From: Glebionis coronaria
Lineage: Eukaryota > Streptophyta > Magnoliopsida > Asterales > Asteraceae
Assembly (NCBI GenBank): GCA_025667525.1
Contig: CM046881.1
Span: 500,547,627-500,611,626, forward strand
Length of the DNA stretch: 64,000 nucleotides
Direction of reading: 5' to 3'
A program made the position numbers and the translations under genes. This document shows positions 1 through 13,794 of this stretch, in pieces. Positions within the stretch are counted from its first letter, which is position 1. Each line of letters opens with the position of its first letter. Under the pieces are notes generated by a model. That model worked only from the letters and a program-made list of their open reading frames with translations, was not told where the DNA came from and ran no database searches.

Positions 1-479
1 TCACTTCTAGAGAAAAAATATCTTATATATCATCTTCATGTGTAACTTCATTAACTCACTACAGAAGGCTATCATCGAAGACCCTGTTCATAGGCAAAAC
101 GTAAGAATACATAAAAAAATGCAAGTAATGAATGCCGAGGGTGCATGTTACAAGATAAAAATAGAATCTCTTAAGTCCCTAACAACAGAAGATACTATTA
201 ATTCCTACTCGCGATTAAATTTTAGATACACATAACTTAAGACATACAATAAATGTACAAGAGCATATAGCACCTAGCTTACTTGAACAACATTACCGAA
301 GCATTTGCCAAAAACAGGGGATTATATGTTGCTGTTCTATAACATTTTCTAAAAACATGTGTCTCCATAAATAAGTATAATAACTACCTGGCCTAGCTGA
401 GCAACATTTTATGGAAGACATATTTCAAAGAACAACAAATTATTTTGTTATAAGATATCAACCAACAAAGAACTATAAC
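1..479. other. No gene recognised
   Basis: AT-rich sequence without a convincing reading frame. It lies 3' of the RRM fragment on the minus strand and could hold further exons or introns of that gene, but none could be identified. Confidence 0.4.
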
Positions 480-640
480 ATTGTTAACACCAGTGATATT
501 TGCATACTCAACAAACGCATAACACACATTGATATCCTGCATTCTACAAGATGTTAAAGGAACCAACCTTTCTAGTTCTGATTGCAACACCATCTGGCCT
601 CAAACTTTGGAATATTTTGGCACACAAATTAATGTATAAG
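480..640 (-). pseudogene. RRM fragment of a G3BP-like (NTF2 plus RRM) RNA-binding protein
   Basis: On the minus strand two pieces read like the RNP2-to-RNP1 part of the RRM in plant G3BP/NTF2-family proteins: RPDGVAIRTRK (about 600-568), then DINVCYAFVEYANITGVNN (536-480). The known family reads RPDGV-I-R-RKD-GVCYAFVE-DI-GV-NAI, so the core RNP1-like CYAFVEY is kept. The pieces are joined in frame if 537-567 is removed. That 31-nt stretch starts GT and ends AG, so it looks like an intron reduced below a workable size. Upstream, around 601-640, the match decays (CAKIFQSL before RPDG). No NTF2 domain, start codon or full RRM is present, so this is a gene relic or one poorly preserved exon pair. 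The function is known for the family only: RNA binding in stress-granule-type proteins. Confidence 0.45.
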
Positions 641-1260
641 ATGTATACTCCTATTAGTTCTGCATATCAAGATCACTTTAAGGAAAGATGGTTCATGACA
701 TCTCACATAAATCTCCATTAAGTTCGTATATAGCTGCCATATTCTGCAAAACTTCTAGTTCATGCAAAAATAAGTATTTGTATCTGTTAAGAACAGAAGC
801 ATAACTAACCGCAACTAAACTAACTGCAAAAAGCTGTGAGATGCACAAGCGGTATTGTCGAGTCACTTTTTTTTATCTAAACTGCTCCACTGCACAGTTA
901 TAGTAGTGGCAGTGGCATATCCAACGCATTTGCTTAGGAACGAGCGGCCAAAAGCCACTTTAAGTGCATTTTAATGCACAAATTTCTTTGAGCTAACTTA
1001 TTTATTATCAATAATATTGTTATTGAAACAATATAGTAATGTTCTGTTATCATATTTGACACAGTAATTGTCATGATACTATGAACAAAGTAACTGATGG
1101 TCAACCCGATGCATTTTTACCCCTACACCGAGTAGTGCCTAGTTTGACTTCTTGTAGTATTTGTTGAAGTATAGTCCTGTGTGGATTTCTTATATCGGGT
1201 ATTTGTAAGTGTGCTTCCCTATAACGTGGTTAAGTTGTCTTACATAAGTTTATTACGATA
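641..1260. other. No gene recognised
   Basis: AT-rich intergenic sequence without a supported reading frame, RNA gene or repeat. Confidence 0.4.
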
Positions 1261-1680
1261 AACTTATATAAGCCAACAACTCTCAAAATAAGCCAAAAAA
1301 TTGGGGCTTATGAAATACAAGCTGAACTCAAATAAGCTGATAAGCCCACATATAAGCCGAAACAAACACCCCTTAAATAAACCATAAACTCTAATAAGCT
1401 TATTTTTTCAAATTGGTCATATGGCTTAGCCAAGCTTATGCCTTATAAAATCAGTTTATGCCTTCTAGGTTTTTAAAAGTTTCAATAAGCCAATAAGCCT
1501 ATCAAATATGCTTAAACTACCTGAGAATACATAATGTGCATCCAATATGCCTATCAAATAAGCCAATAAGCCTACCTAATAAGCTCGTCAATTATTCAGC
1601 TTAACATAGCAATCAAATCAATGACTAATTTAGCATTAATTTATAACTCATAGCAATCAAATTAACAACTAGTTTAGCAG
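1261..1680. repeat. Degenerate AAGCC/GGCTT-rich repeat, possible MITE relic
   Basis: Many scattered copies of AATAAGCC and its complement. A GGGGTGTTTGTTT-type end is read leftward from about 1373, as in some plant hAT or Mutator-like miniature elements. A 30-bp unit starting atagcaatcaaat is repeated near 1605 and 1650. No second terminus or target duplication was found, so the class is open. Confidence 0.3.
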
Positions 1681-1699
1681 AAAATTAGTACCGGAGAAG

Positions 1700-1785
1700 A
1701 AGGTGAGCGGCGGTGAGCGACGGTGAGCGGCGGTGAGCGGTTGTTAGTGGTTGTGAGTGGTGGTGTACGGTGGTCGGTGGTTATT
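1700..1785. repeat. GGTGAGCGGC-type minisatellite
   Basis: Roughly ten-base units (ggtgagcggc, ggtgagcgac) repeated about four times and then decaying into GGTGGT-rich sequence. A short minus-strand frame across it is rich in Pro, Thr and Arg and is probably not a gene. Confidence 0.5.
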
Positions 1786-1914
1786 GGATTCATATTTAAC
1801 GGTGCGGGGTTTTGAGAGAGATGGTTAGTGGCGTTTTGATATGGGTCGGACCTTGTGGTGGGCTTATTTCTTTCAGCTAACCCAGGCTCGTGTTTTTTTA
1901 CTCTTATCAAACTG

Positions 1915-2115
1915 TTTTTACCGGTCTGGGTTAGTCCGGTCTGGTACGGTCCGGTCCGAGTTAGTCCGGTTCAGTTTGGTCTTTGGTCCGGTTTTATTAG
2001 GCTAAATGGACAAGATTTTAGTAAGATCGAACTAGACCGATTGGACCGAAGACTGAATTGGTCCAAAACCTCGGATCGAAATTGTTCGGTCCGGTTCGAT
2101 TCGATTCGAGTCGGT
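1915..2115. repeat. CCGGT/CCGAAC low-complexity tract
   Basis: Dense degenerate repeats of ggtccggt, tagtccggt and gattcgattcg. It is GC-richer than its surroundings and partly palindromic. The short frame through it is best explained by low complexity. Confidence 0.45.
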
Positions 2116-2269
2116 TTTGGGTCTGTCGTGCTCAGTCCTAGAAAATGTGGTATTTTTATTTGTTGGGTAAATTATAAAATAAAATAAATGTGATTTAATA
2201 TTTAAGTTTTTTTTTTACTTTTTACATATTAATAAGAAGAGATTTTGACATATGCAAAAGTGTAATTTA

Positions 2270-2421
2270 ATGACTACATAGTGACCACTTATAAGTTTCG
2301 TCACTCATTTTGTACTAGTGACGAAAAATAGTGACCATAAATTATATTCGTCACTGTTCAGTGACGAAATAAAAAAGTGGTCACTCAATTTTGGTCACTA
2401 AAGGCCTTTTTTCTTGTAGTG
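2270..2421 (-). mobile_element. Single terminus of a CACTA-type DNA transposon
   Basis: Read on the minus strand from 2421 the sequence starts CACTACAAGAAAAAAGGCC, the classic plant CACTA (CMC) end. It continues into closely spaced subterminal repeats (GTGACGAAA, AGTGACCA) in both orientations. The element would extend leftward. No matching CACTACAAG end was found in 1-2270, so this is a fragment, or the other end lies outside the window. Confidence 0.55.
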
Positions 2422-2948
2422 AAAGCGTTAATATATTCCTTAGCAATAAATCTATTCGAATAATTTTTATTACACTTATTTAAAATCGTAATAGTAAATT
2501 ATTTTATTAATTGAAAAAATTTGAATGTTTGCAGGTAAAGCCAAAAAGTTCGATTCAAACGTCACACTTTAATCTTTTTCTTTGTAAAGTATAACCTAAA
2601 TTGATGACTTTTTTGAAAGAATGTCACTTTAATAAAAAATATTTATTTTATTTATTCCTTTAAAAACATTAATTCTTCCTTAATTTAGTAACTATTTCTT
2701 AATTTAACCAAAAAACACGTTCTAAACATAAATTGAAGAAAAAAGTATTGGTATCAAAAGTATAACTATAAAGACTTTAAAAAACGGACTAAATAACAAA
2801 TAACTTAAGGGTTATAAACGAAATTTCAAACAGACCATAAAATAAAATCTTACATTAAAGAACACAAGACAGATCTAATCCTCCACACCTCCACACCCAC
2901 ATCGCCCGACCGATAGATAATGACGAAAACAACCGTTAAAAAAAAGAC
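2422..2948. other. No gene recognised
   Basis: AT-rich sequence; no frame, repeat or RNA gene could be supported. Confidence 0.4.
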
Positions 2949-3020
2949 AATTATCTCAGTTCCCTTTATCCACTTCTTTCTTCTTTAACCCCCAATAAAA
3001 AAGAGGGAACTGAGATAATT
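2949..3020. repeat. Perfect 17-bp inverted repeat (hairpin)
   Basis: Left arm AATTATCTCAGTTCCCT (2949-2965) and its exact complement at 3004-3020, with a 38-nt pyrimidine-rich loop. The arms are flanked by an A-run and a T-run that extend the pairing. It may be a small foldback element or a transcribed hairpin next to the leader-like sequence that follows. Confidence 0.6.
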
Positions 3021-3059
3021 ATTTTTTTACAAATCTTGTCCCAAAACACTCATATAACT

Positions 3060-3500
3060 CTCGGTTCATTAAATATCGAAGGTTTGTTTTTTACTGTTGA
3101 ATTTGTTTCAGTTTGTGAGAAAAATATAAGGGTTTGATTGAAGCTTTAGTCTTGATTAATAATGATTGAAAAGAAGAGTCAGAGAGAGTTTTGTGTTTTT
3201 GAATTCGTTCTAAAGTCTTCGGTTTGATTTTTAGGGTTTAATTTATGCTCTAACTATTTGTTTAATCCCTTATGGTTTTAATTGATTAGCATTAGGAGTA
3301 TGAATTAGTTATAGAATTAATAATGATTCAAATAATATTGGTTATTTATTAGAAATGATTAAGATAAGCCCTCCTAAGAAGTGTTCGAATGGCAGAAATA
3401 ATTGATAGTATTAGAGTAAAATGAAAAAAATTTAAACATGAAAAAACCTATAGTATTAAGGTGAAGTAGATAATTACTGAAAAGAGTAAAAATATTGGTT
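3060..3500 (+). other. Leader- or intron-like sequence of a lost gene
   Basis: T-rich stretches, agagagag runs and repeated AGGGTTT words near 3130-3240 resemble the 5' UTR and first intron of plant genes. It ends at ttgcag|gatgatcg near 3520, a plausible splice acceptor. Evidence is compositional only. Confidence 0.25.
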
Positions 3501-3521
3501 TTATGAATTCAGCATTGCAGG

Positions 3522-3674
3522 ATGATCGTGGAAGAATGCGTACATGATGACGAACTTGTGGATGTTCATACGAAGAACACCGAGCTCATTTGCTTTGATG
3601 ACTTAAAACCTTTTGGCAGAGTTAATGCAGGTCGGGTATGTGTAAGTTTGTTGATTGTCAAGATGCGAGGCTAG
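3522..3674 (+). CDS. Small unrecognised ORF, possible exon relic
   Basis: A 50-codon frame starts with ATG directly after a candidate splice acceptor (ttgcag). It begins MIVEECVHDDELVDVH and ends before a TAG. A GTAAGT-like donor near 3640 suggests an exon might really end earlier. No family was recognised, and the downstream sequence to 4290 gives no clear continuation. The TA-embedded transposon cluster starts 600 bp downstream and may have cut this locus. Confidence 0.2.
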   Translation: MIVEECVHDDELVDVHTKNTELICFDDLKPFGRVNAGRVCVSLLIVKMRG

Positions 3675-4289
3675 AACAATCATCTCAAAATATGGTATTT
3701 AATTAGTTGGATCTAATCAACAATACCTGGATGGGATTGAGGCAAGAAATTCACAGGTAACGACTTCCATGTTAAGTTTAGTAAATTTATAGACAATCGC
3801 TAGTCTTCTCGAAGCCGTAAGAGCACAAGAAAATGCGATGATCGACTTCCCAAAGCAAAATATTGTTGTTGCTGGCTTGAAAACCAATTAATGGTGGCTT
3901 GGAATATACATATTACATTGTTTGCTCACTCAAATTAGTGTCTAATGTGACAATTGTTTACTACATTTAGTGTTTACAACCTCACATCTTCATAACTTTT
4001 TTTATTGATTTCCGCAGGCCTGATTCTTCTTTCAACAACCGAAGGTTACTATTGTCGCTCTATGGTACTAAGTTCTTGAAACTTGTTGGTATTATTCTTT
4101 CAAGCAATGTGGAGTCACTCAGTAATTTAATATGCTAATTAGAATTAGATAATGTTTACGATGGTGTATCTTAAGAAAATAAACTACATTAGTTAGCAAG
4201 GAACAGTGTATTTTAGTGCATTTTACGTCTATATCATACAACATGAATCTTCCTAAAAACATCATGTATGTTGTTGATTTCCAACTGAA

Positions 4290-5388
<1,099 letters not shown>

Positions 5389-5417
<29 letters not shown>
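5389..5417. repeat. (TA)n microsatellite 3
   Basis: Short TA run (about 29 bp) between elements II and III, followed by a (GT)n start of element III. Confidence 0.9.
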
Positions 5418-8899
<3,482 letters not shown>

Positions 8900-9002
8900 A
8901 GAAAGTATTAGTAAGGTTATTAGAATAATTTTCTTTTTTCTTTCTGTAAATAGGTTGGACGCCATAATTTCAGGATTATTGAAAAGTGGCTTTAAGCTTA
9001 TG

Positions 9003-9115
9003 GCTAAATTGTTCTCCAAGAGGTGGCAAGATACCTGATGCATTTGATCAACACACTTGCAGGTCGTGGGTACAATGATCTTACACACTATCCAGTCTTC
9101 CCTTGGACTGTCAAA
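9003..9115 (+). pseudogene. BEACH-domain protein fragment
   Basis: The frame from about 9028 encodes [17 protein letters not shown] followed by THYPVFPW, a near match to the signature at the start of the BEACH domain (YLM-LNTLAGR-YND-TQYPVFPW). Just upstream, in another frame, SKRWQ fits the preceding conserved RWQNxEISNF segment, so the two parts are separated by a small deletion with a frameshift. After PFPW-like WT the frame reads VKQKKEKTS, which is not BEACH. Only about 35 residues of a roughly 280-residue domain remain. Full-length BEACH proteins act in membrane trafficking and vacuole or autophagy pathways; this fragment cannot. The transposon cluster immediately to the left may have truncated it. 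Confidence 0.6.
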
Positions 9116-9119
9116 CAGA

Positions 9120-9960
9120 AGAAGGAGAAGACGAGTTTAAGAACAGGTTGGTTTTGGTCACTTTCTTTTCGTATCAATGATTCCCAAGCTTCGTCACTAC
9201 TGGATCGTTGCATGTTGTTTTTAATGAAGAAAAGCTCGAAAATGAGATCTTTTTGGATACGAGATTTAGTACTGAGAAACGCCAAAGTGAGATTGTTTTG
9301 GATAATAGAATTATTTTTGAATCCGATGTAGTAGAAAAGGCGAATATGAGACCATTTCGGATGACAGGATTAGTGGTGAATTGAGTGTAGTACAGAAACG
9401 TGAAAATGATGTTACGGATCTGACCGTTAGTTCAGATTCGAATGTAGTGGAAGTCGAACAACAGATAAAGTTATACGAGGTTGTTGCAAATTCGGAAGTT
9501 CAAAGTAAGGAGGATTTGAATAATTTTGAATGTCTCGATAGATTTAAGATATGGACGGATTAACAAACGAATAGACTAGAAGCTAAAGTTAGCTTAAGAA
9601 AAAGTGGCATTAGTGTCGGTGGTGCGTAAAGAGTTTATAAAAAAGAGAAGAAAAGTGGTTGAGGAGCTAGGCGTTGTGAGTTCGAATTATAAGGAAATGG
9701 AGAAGGAGTTGGGGAAAGTGGTTTAGACTGAGGATTTTAACATAGGAGAACGGGTTAGTGATGGAATGGGTTGGCTGAGGGGATAGGGAGATATTATTGC
9801 TTGTGGTGAGGTAATTTGAAGCGAAATGTGACGCGGTTTAGGTTACGATGCAGAAGGCGTTAGAGATGCAAGTTATTGCTGAAGGGGAATGTGTGAGTTT
9901 GCTAGAAAGCTTAGCGGTGGTGAGTTAGTAGTCATAAAATTCAAGAGAACAAACGGCATA
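9120..9960 (+). pseudogene. Decayed coding-like sequence, charged and coiled-coil-like
   Basis: AT-balanced sequence with codon-like texture that keeps reading as charged, helix-prone peptide in shifting frames: VVQKRENDVTDLTVSSDSN at 9384, EFIKKRRKVVEELGVVSS near 9630, and MQKALEMQVIAEGECVSLL near 9850. Stops and frameshifts occur every 50-180 nt. The family was not recognised. It may be the rest of the gene that supplied the BEACH fragment, or an unrelated relic. Confidence 0.25.
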
Positions 9961-11079
9961 ACTAATTTTGACATTAGTAGATACGGCGTTTCAGCAATAT
10001 GCTCCTTTTCAAGTCTGATTACACAGGAGCTTGCCAAGCGGTCTCCTTATGAAATCTGACCCATAATGGTCGAGAGTTGAAATGAGCCTCTTCTGGCCGT
10101 GTAATGGTTTTCCTAAAATGGTTTGGACTTATCATGTTCTGGGACACCACAAAAGAAACTGCGAGAAAACCAAATAAGGTCCCAAGTTCACCTTGGTTCT
10201 GATCCAAGGAATATATAGATTCACAGGTTCCGTTACAAGTGTCGGCGCCTCACAAAATTTTAATCCTAAGCCCACCGTAAGCAATGTCTATATTTTTGTC
10301 AGTGAGTATTGCTATTTTTTATTACCTCTTTTTTAAGCCTTTTGAATTACTTTGTTGTAAAATCCTTCCCTTCATTTTGTGAATCCATCGAACCCACTAC
10401 TACCTGTCCTAAAAGGGTGTCTACTCACAACGTATCCGAGTCATAATCATGGCAGGATTTTTGTGAACAAAACATCCGCAGGCGTGGTATGGATAATCAA
10501 CAGAATTGTCAGCGATCAACGTACTTTTAGTCCTGAAGTCACACTAACCACTGTCGGAACTTCTCGAAAGTGAGTGTTATTGTTTTCTACTGATACCCTT
10601 TTTAATCGTTATAAAGAACACTATTTTAAGAGGTTTTCTTTTATTCTTTTTTTAAGACTGTCTGCTGCAAACTTTTTGTAGTCATTATTTTTACATAGCT
10701 TGATTCTCTTTCTGTAGTCGTTATTTATAGGGCGAGAATGCAGAACCTGAAGAACATCACGGGATCTAAAGGTAAGACAGAAGCTATATAAATCATCAAG
10801 AAACAACAAGAACATCAACTCTTAATAACTTAAGTTGCATGCACCTTTTAAGTTTTATTTTCTTTCTTTTGCTATTTATTTGATTTTTCACAAGAGGTAG
10901 AGTACATTCTATCATTCATATATGGTAAGTGCAGGTGGTCTAGTTAGCTTTTTCCCTGGTGGAAGTTTTGCAAGTCTCATGCCTTTGGATTTCCTACTTA
11001 ATGATATTAAGATCCCACCATCTTTATCTGATCATGGTGAAACTAGAAAGACCAGGGGTTCAACCCTCTCAAATGGATG
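9961..11079. other. No gene recognised
   Basis: Short open frames at 10019-10207 (minus), 10379-10573 and 10922-11116 (plus) show no family resemblance. The last runs into the Copia-A LTR and is therefore not a host gene. At 10934-11068 there are words like tRNA A and B boxes (see rejected items). Confidence 0.4.
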
Positions 11080-11084
11080 CAGAA

Positions 11085-11601
11085 TGTTGATCCCAAACTT
11101 AGATCTTGAACCTTAGCTTGTTTAAGGGTTGTGATAGAAAGAATGAGTTCAAACTAACACTAGAGAAACTTTGCAATACACAAAGTAACTAAACAAGATG
11201 CGGAAAATAATGTTTAACACAAGAACAAGAGTTTAAATCAAACGTTAAACTTTAATATATCGAAGATATACGAATACCCAATAATGGTATTAGGATTCTA
11301 CAGCCTTAAAGTATGAAATGAAATGAACAGAAAGATATATATTTCATCAAACCAAATGAGTCCTTTTATAGCACAAGGACTCATGTACAAGATCACTACT
11401 AACAAACTTGGAAAGTATTCTGGAGTAGTAACAGAAACGCGCTTATATCTCTTCCAATTTTACCTTTGTAGCAGGGCCATTGACTTCTAGCAGGGGAACC
11501 AATCCCCCTGCCTTTGTTATTTAGCAGGGGAACTTACTCTAGCAGGGGGAACTCTGACCAACCAGCAGGGGGAACTAATACTCATACATTTATTCCCAAC
11601 A
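11085..11601 (-). repeat. Copia-A 3' LTR
   Basis: 517 bp, TGTTGATCCC...TTCCCAACA. It contains four AGCAGGGG-type words and an inverted CCCCCTGC near its right end. A perfect 10-bp inverted repeat (ATGAGTCCTT at 11356-11365 and its complement at 11375-11384) encloses the TATA box. Confidence 0.92.
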
Positions 11602-11614
11602 ATCCTCCCCTAAA
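11602..11614 (-). promoter_or_regulatory. Copia-A polypurine tract
   Basis: Minus strand TTTAGGGGAGGAT directly abutting the 3' LTR; the expected plus-strand DNA primer of reverse transcription. Confidence 0.8.
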
Positions 11615-11672
11615 CTTGTGCTTTCATCTAAAATACAAGTTTCTGAATAAATACTAGTTTTGATAAGGATGC

Positions 11673-12871
11673 TTACAAACTTCCTGGCCAAAGTTGACTG
11701 TGAACAAACCTAACCATATCATAAGCAACAGGCTCCTTAGCATCCACAATCAAGTTAGTTTGTGTCATCTTCTTCAAAGTCTCTTGGGTGAAAGGATAAT
11801 AACGATTGTTGAGCAAATAGACACTTACACCTTCCATGGCTACTTCATAGACACCAGAATTTGTAAACAGCTTCCAATACAACATATTTTCCCCATTCAC
11901 TGCATCAAAGAGAGGATCATTCAACTCATGCTCATACATCCTGTGCATGCTATCCCAAATTACATAGTCTTTCTCTACACCATCTAAAGTAGGAGGATTT
12001 ACAGCAAATGCCCCTTTCAGAATCTTCCATAGATCATCTAAGTCTTCTCTATCCATTATTTGAAATAACACATTTAGGCTTAGAAAGGTTTGTGTTGTAT
12101 TATCAGCCCTAGTAAGTTTCCACCAGGACATACCTTTATGCTCATGAACTGCATACTCTTCTATGGTGTATTTCTTCCCAAACTCACTTGGTGCAATTTC
12201 ATCATTCTCTTCCAAAATCAAATGCTGATCTATTTCTTTATTGGAAGGATGCTGACTTTCCTTAGTGACTGTACCAATCTTTTCCATCCTCTTTAATCTT
12301 TTGGCTGCTCTTTGTGAATTAAGAACAGATCTTTCACCTGCTGGAAAAGTTGCACCTGCTTGGGATGATGCACCTGCTTGTGTTGTTTCCACTGCCTTAG
12401 AAGATCCACCTGCTTCTTCTTCTGCCTTACTTTTTCTAACCTCCATATCTTTCTGTACCATCTCTTCTTTCTTCTTCATATACTCAACATCTTCAGGAGT
12501 GCCTATACCAATGAGACCCTCAACATTTGTCTCCCTTACTACTGGCCTGACTGCCTTCTCTATCTCATCAAAAGTCATATCCTTGAAGTGAGCATCAATA
12601 CACCTCTTGAATCTTTTCAGCATAACCTTATAATGTGCCAGCCTCCCCTTTTCAGACTTCAAGTACTTTTCCTTCTGAATCTGGCTTACTCTTCTTCTAA
12701 GTATTCTTTTTTATAGTTGAAGATCAGAAGATTCAGTTCATACCTTTCTTCCAAAGGGTCATTTACTAACTCCTTGTCCCATTGTTCCAGAAACTCCTTA
12801 ACATGAGGTACCCTGTCATCCAGCTCTCTATGCATTATTTCCACCTGTTTAAGCATCTCTCTAGGCTTCAT
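11673..12871 (-). pseudogene. Copia-A extra 3' ORF, C-terminal part
   Basis: Frames 12871-12686 and 12662-11673 (329 codons) are out of phase with one another, so at least one frameshift is present. The larger is rich in Lys and Glu at first, predicted coiled coil. It then has a globular stretch with WWKLTRADNTTQTFLSLNVL and DREDLDDLWKIL. From memory this resembles the C-terminal domain of extra ORFs lying between RNase H and the 3' LTR in Asteraceae Copia elements. The function of that family is unknown to me. An Ala/Gly-rich segment with AGASSQAGATFPAG lies between the parts. It ends 71 bp before the LTR. Confidence 0.6.
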
Positions 12872-13123
12872 TTGTACCTGTTTCTATTCTGAGAGTTGTA
12901 CCTCATTTTTCCTCTTTTGCATACTTTCCTCTTGCATGTGTAGCTCTTCTTCATGTACCCTTAGAGCCACCAGTTCATCATGTTCAGATTAAGCCCTTAG
13001 TTGTTCAGGTGTTTTGTGCTTGTACTTCCACTTGGGATGTTCAATCATCTTCCCCTTTCCTTTGTCTTTTGGATCCACCGCTGGTTTTGCTTTAGGAACA
13101 GCCTCTCTAATCTTTATCCCCTT

Positions 13124-13494
13124 CTAAGCTGGTTGTCTTCTTTTCTTCCTAGAAAATGTTTGAGTAATATGTTTAGCAGGGGAAGGACTTACAGTAGGGG
13201 GATCAACGATAGCAGGGGAAACTTTTGTAAAAGCAGGGGCTTCTTCTTGATTACCCATATTCAACAAAGCTTGGGCTACATCTTTTGTGGCACTCCCCTT
13301 ATCACTCCCTTTTTCATCACTAGCCACCTTCTATTTTCCTAGATCCCTACCACTAGGAAATGCATACCATTCCACTGATTCATCTGTCTTAGGTACTTCC
13401 TCTCCTTTTGAAGCATCCTCATCTGTGGTTAGAGCCAGCTGTGGCTTTTTCCTCCCCTCAAGCTTAGCAACTTTAGACTCTAATTTAGTAATCA
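13124..13494 (-). pseudogene. Copia-A extra 3' ORF, middle part
   Basis: Continuation of the 3' ORF from the far side of LARD-1 (32289). The minus-strand frame encodes a Lys/Glu-rich linker, then MASDEKGSDKGSATKDVAQA and Pro-rich sequence with two SPA tripeptides encoded by the AGCAGGGG word (13171, 13210). A stop interrupts near 13330 and another at 13122. Removing LARD-1 and one CCAGA copy lines up the coiled-coil flanks, confirming the insertion point. Confidence 0.55.
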
Positions 13495-13499
13495 CCAGA

Positions 13500-13778
13500 T
13501 GTTAGTTTATCGTAATCCTTGGATTATCTAATTATGGAGATGATTATTAGAGAGAGAGATAGATGAAGATGTAGAGAGAGAAACTAGAGAGAGGTTGGAG
13601 AGAAATGAAAGATTAGATTAAGTGTGTGAAAAGTGAATGACCAACCCCTCCTAACATGCTAGGAGGGGGTTTATATAGCCCACCCTACATGTGGGCTATA
13701 TGGGCTATATTGGATCACGAGCCCAATATCATTGGAGTGACCGATCCTTTCTAAATACGTAAAAACGTATTTCCAACA
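13500..13778 (-). repeat. LARD-1 3' LTR
   Basis: 279 bp, TGTTAGTTTATC...TTTCCAACA. TATATAAA (minus, 13670-13677) with an inverted repeat directly downstream in the sense direction (13645-13653 with 13660-13668). GA-rich toward its sense 3' end. Confidence 0.93.
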
Positions 13779-13794
13779 ATCTCCTCCTAAGGGA
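13779..13794 (-). promoter_or_regulatory. LARD-1 polypurine tract
   Basis: Minus strand TCCCTTAGGAGGAGAT adjoining the 3' LTR. A second copy of LTR end plus tract follows at 13890-13920. Confidence 0.7.

Noticed and set aside
1855..2187. 110-codon plus frame near 2000
   Set aside because: It runs through degenerate CCGGT repeats and has no recognisable domain.
10934..11068. tRNA-like A box (ggtggtctagttagc) and B box (ggggttcaaccct), possible tRNA or SINE
   Set aside because: The spacing is about 120 bp instead of 30-60, no cloverleaf can be drawn, and no poly(A) tail or target duplication was found.
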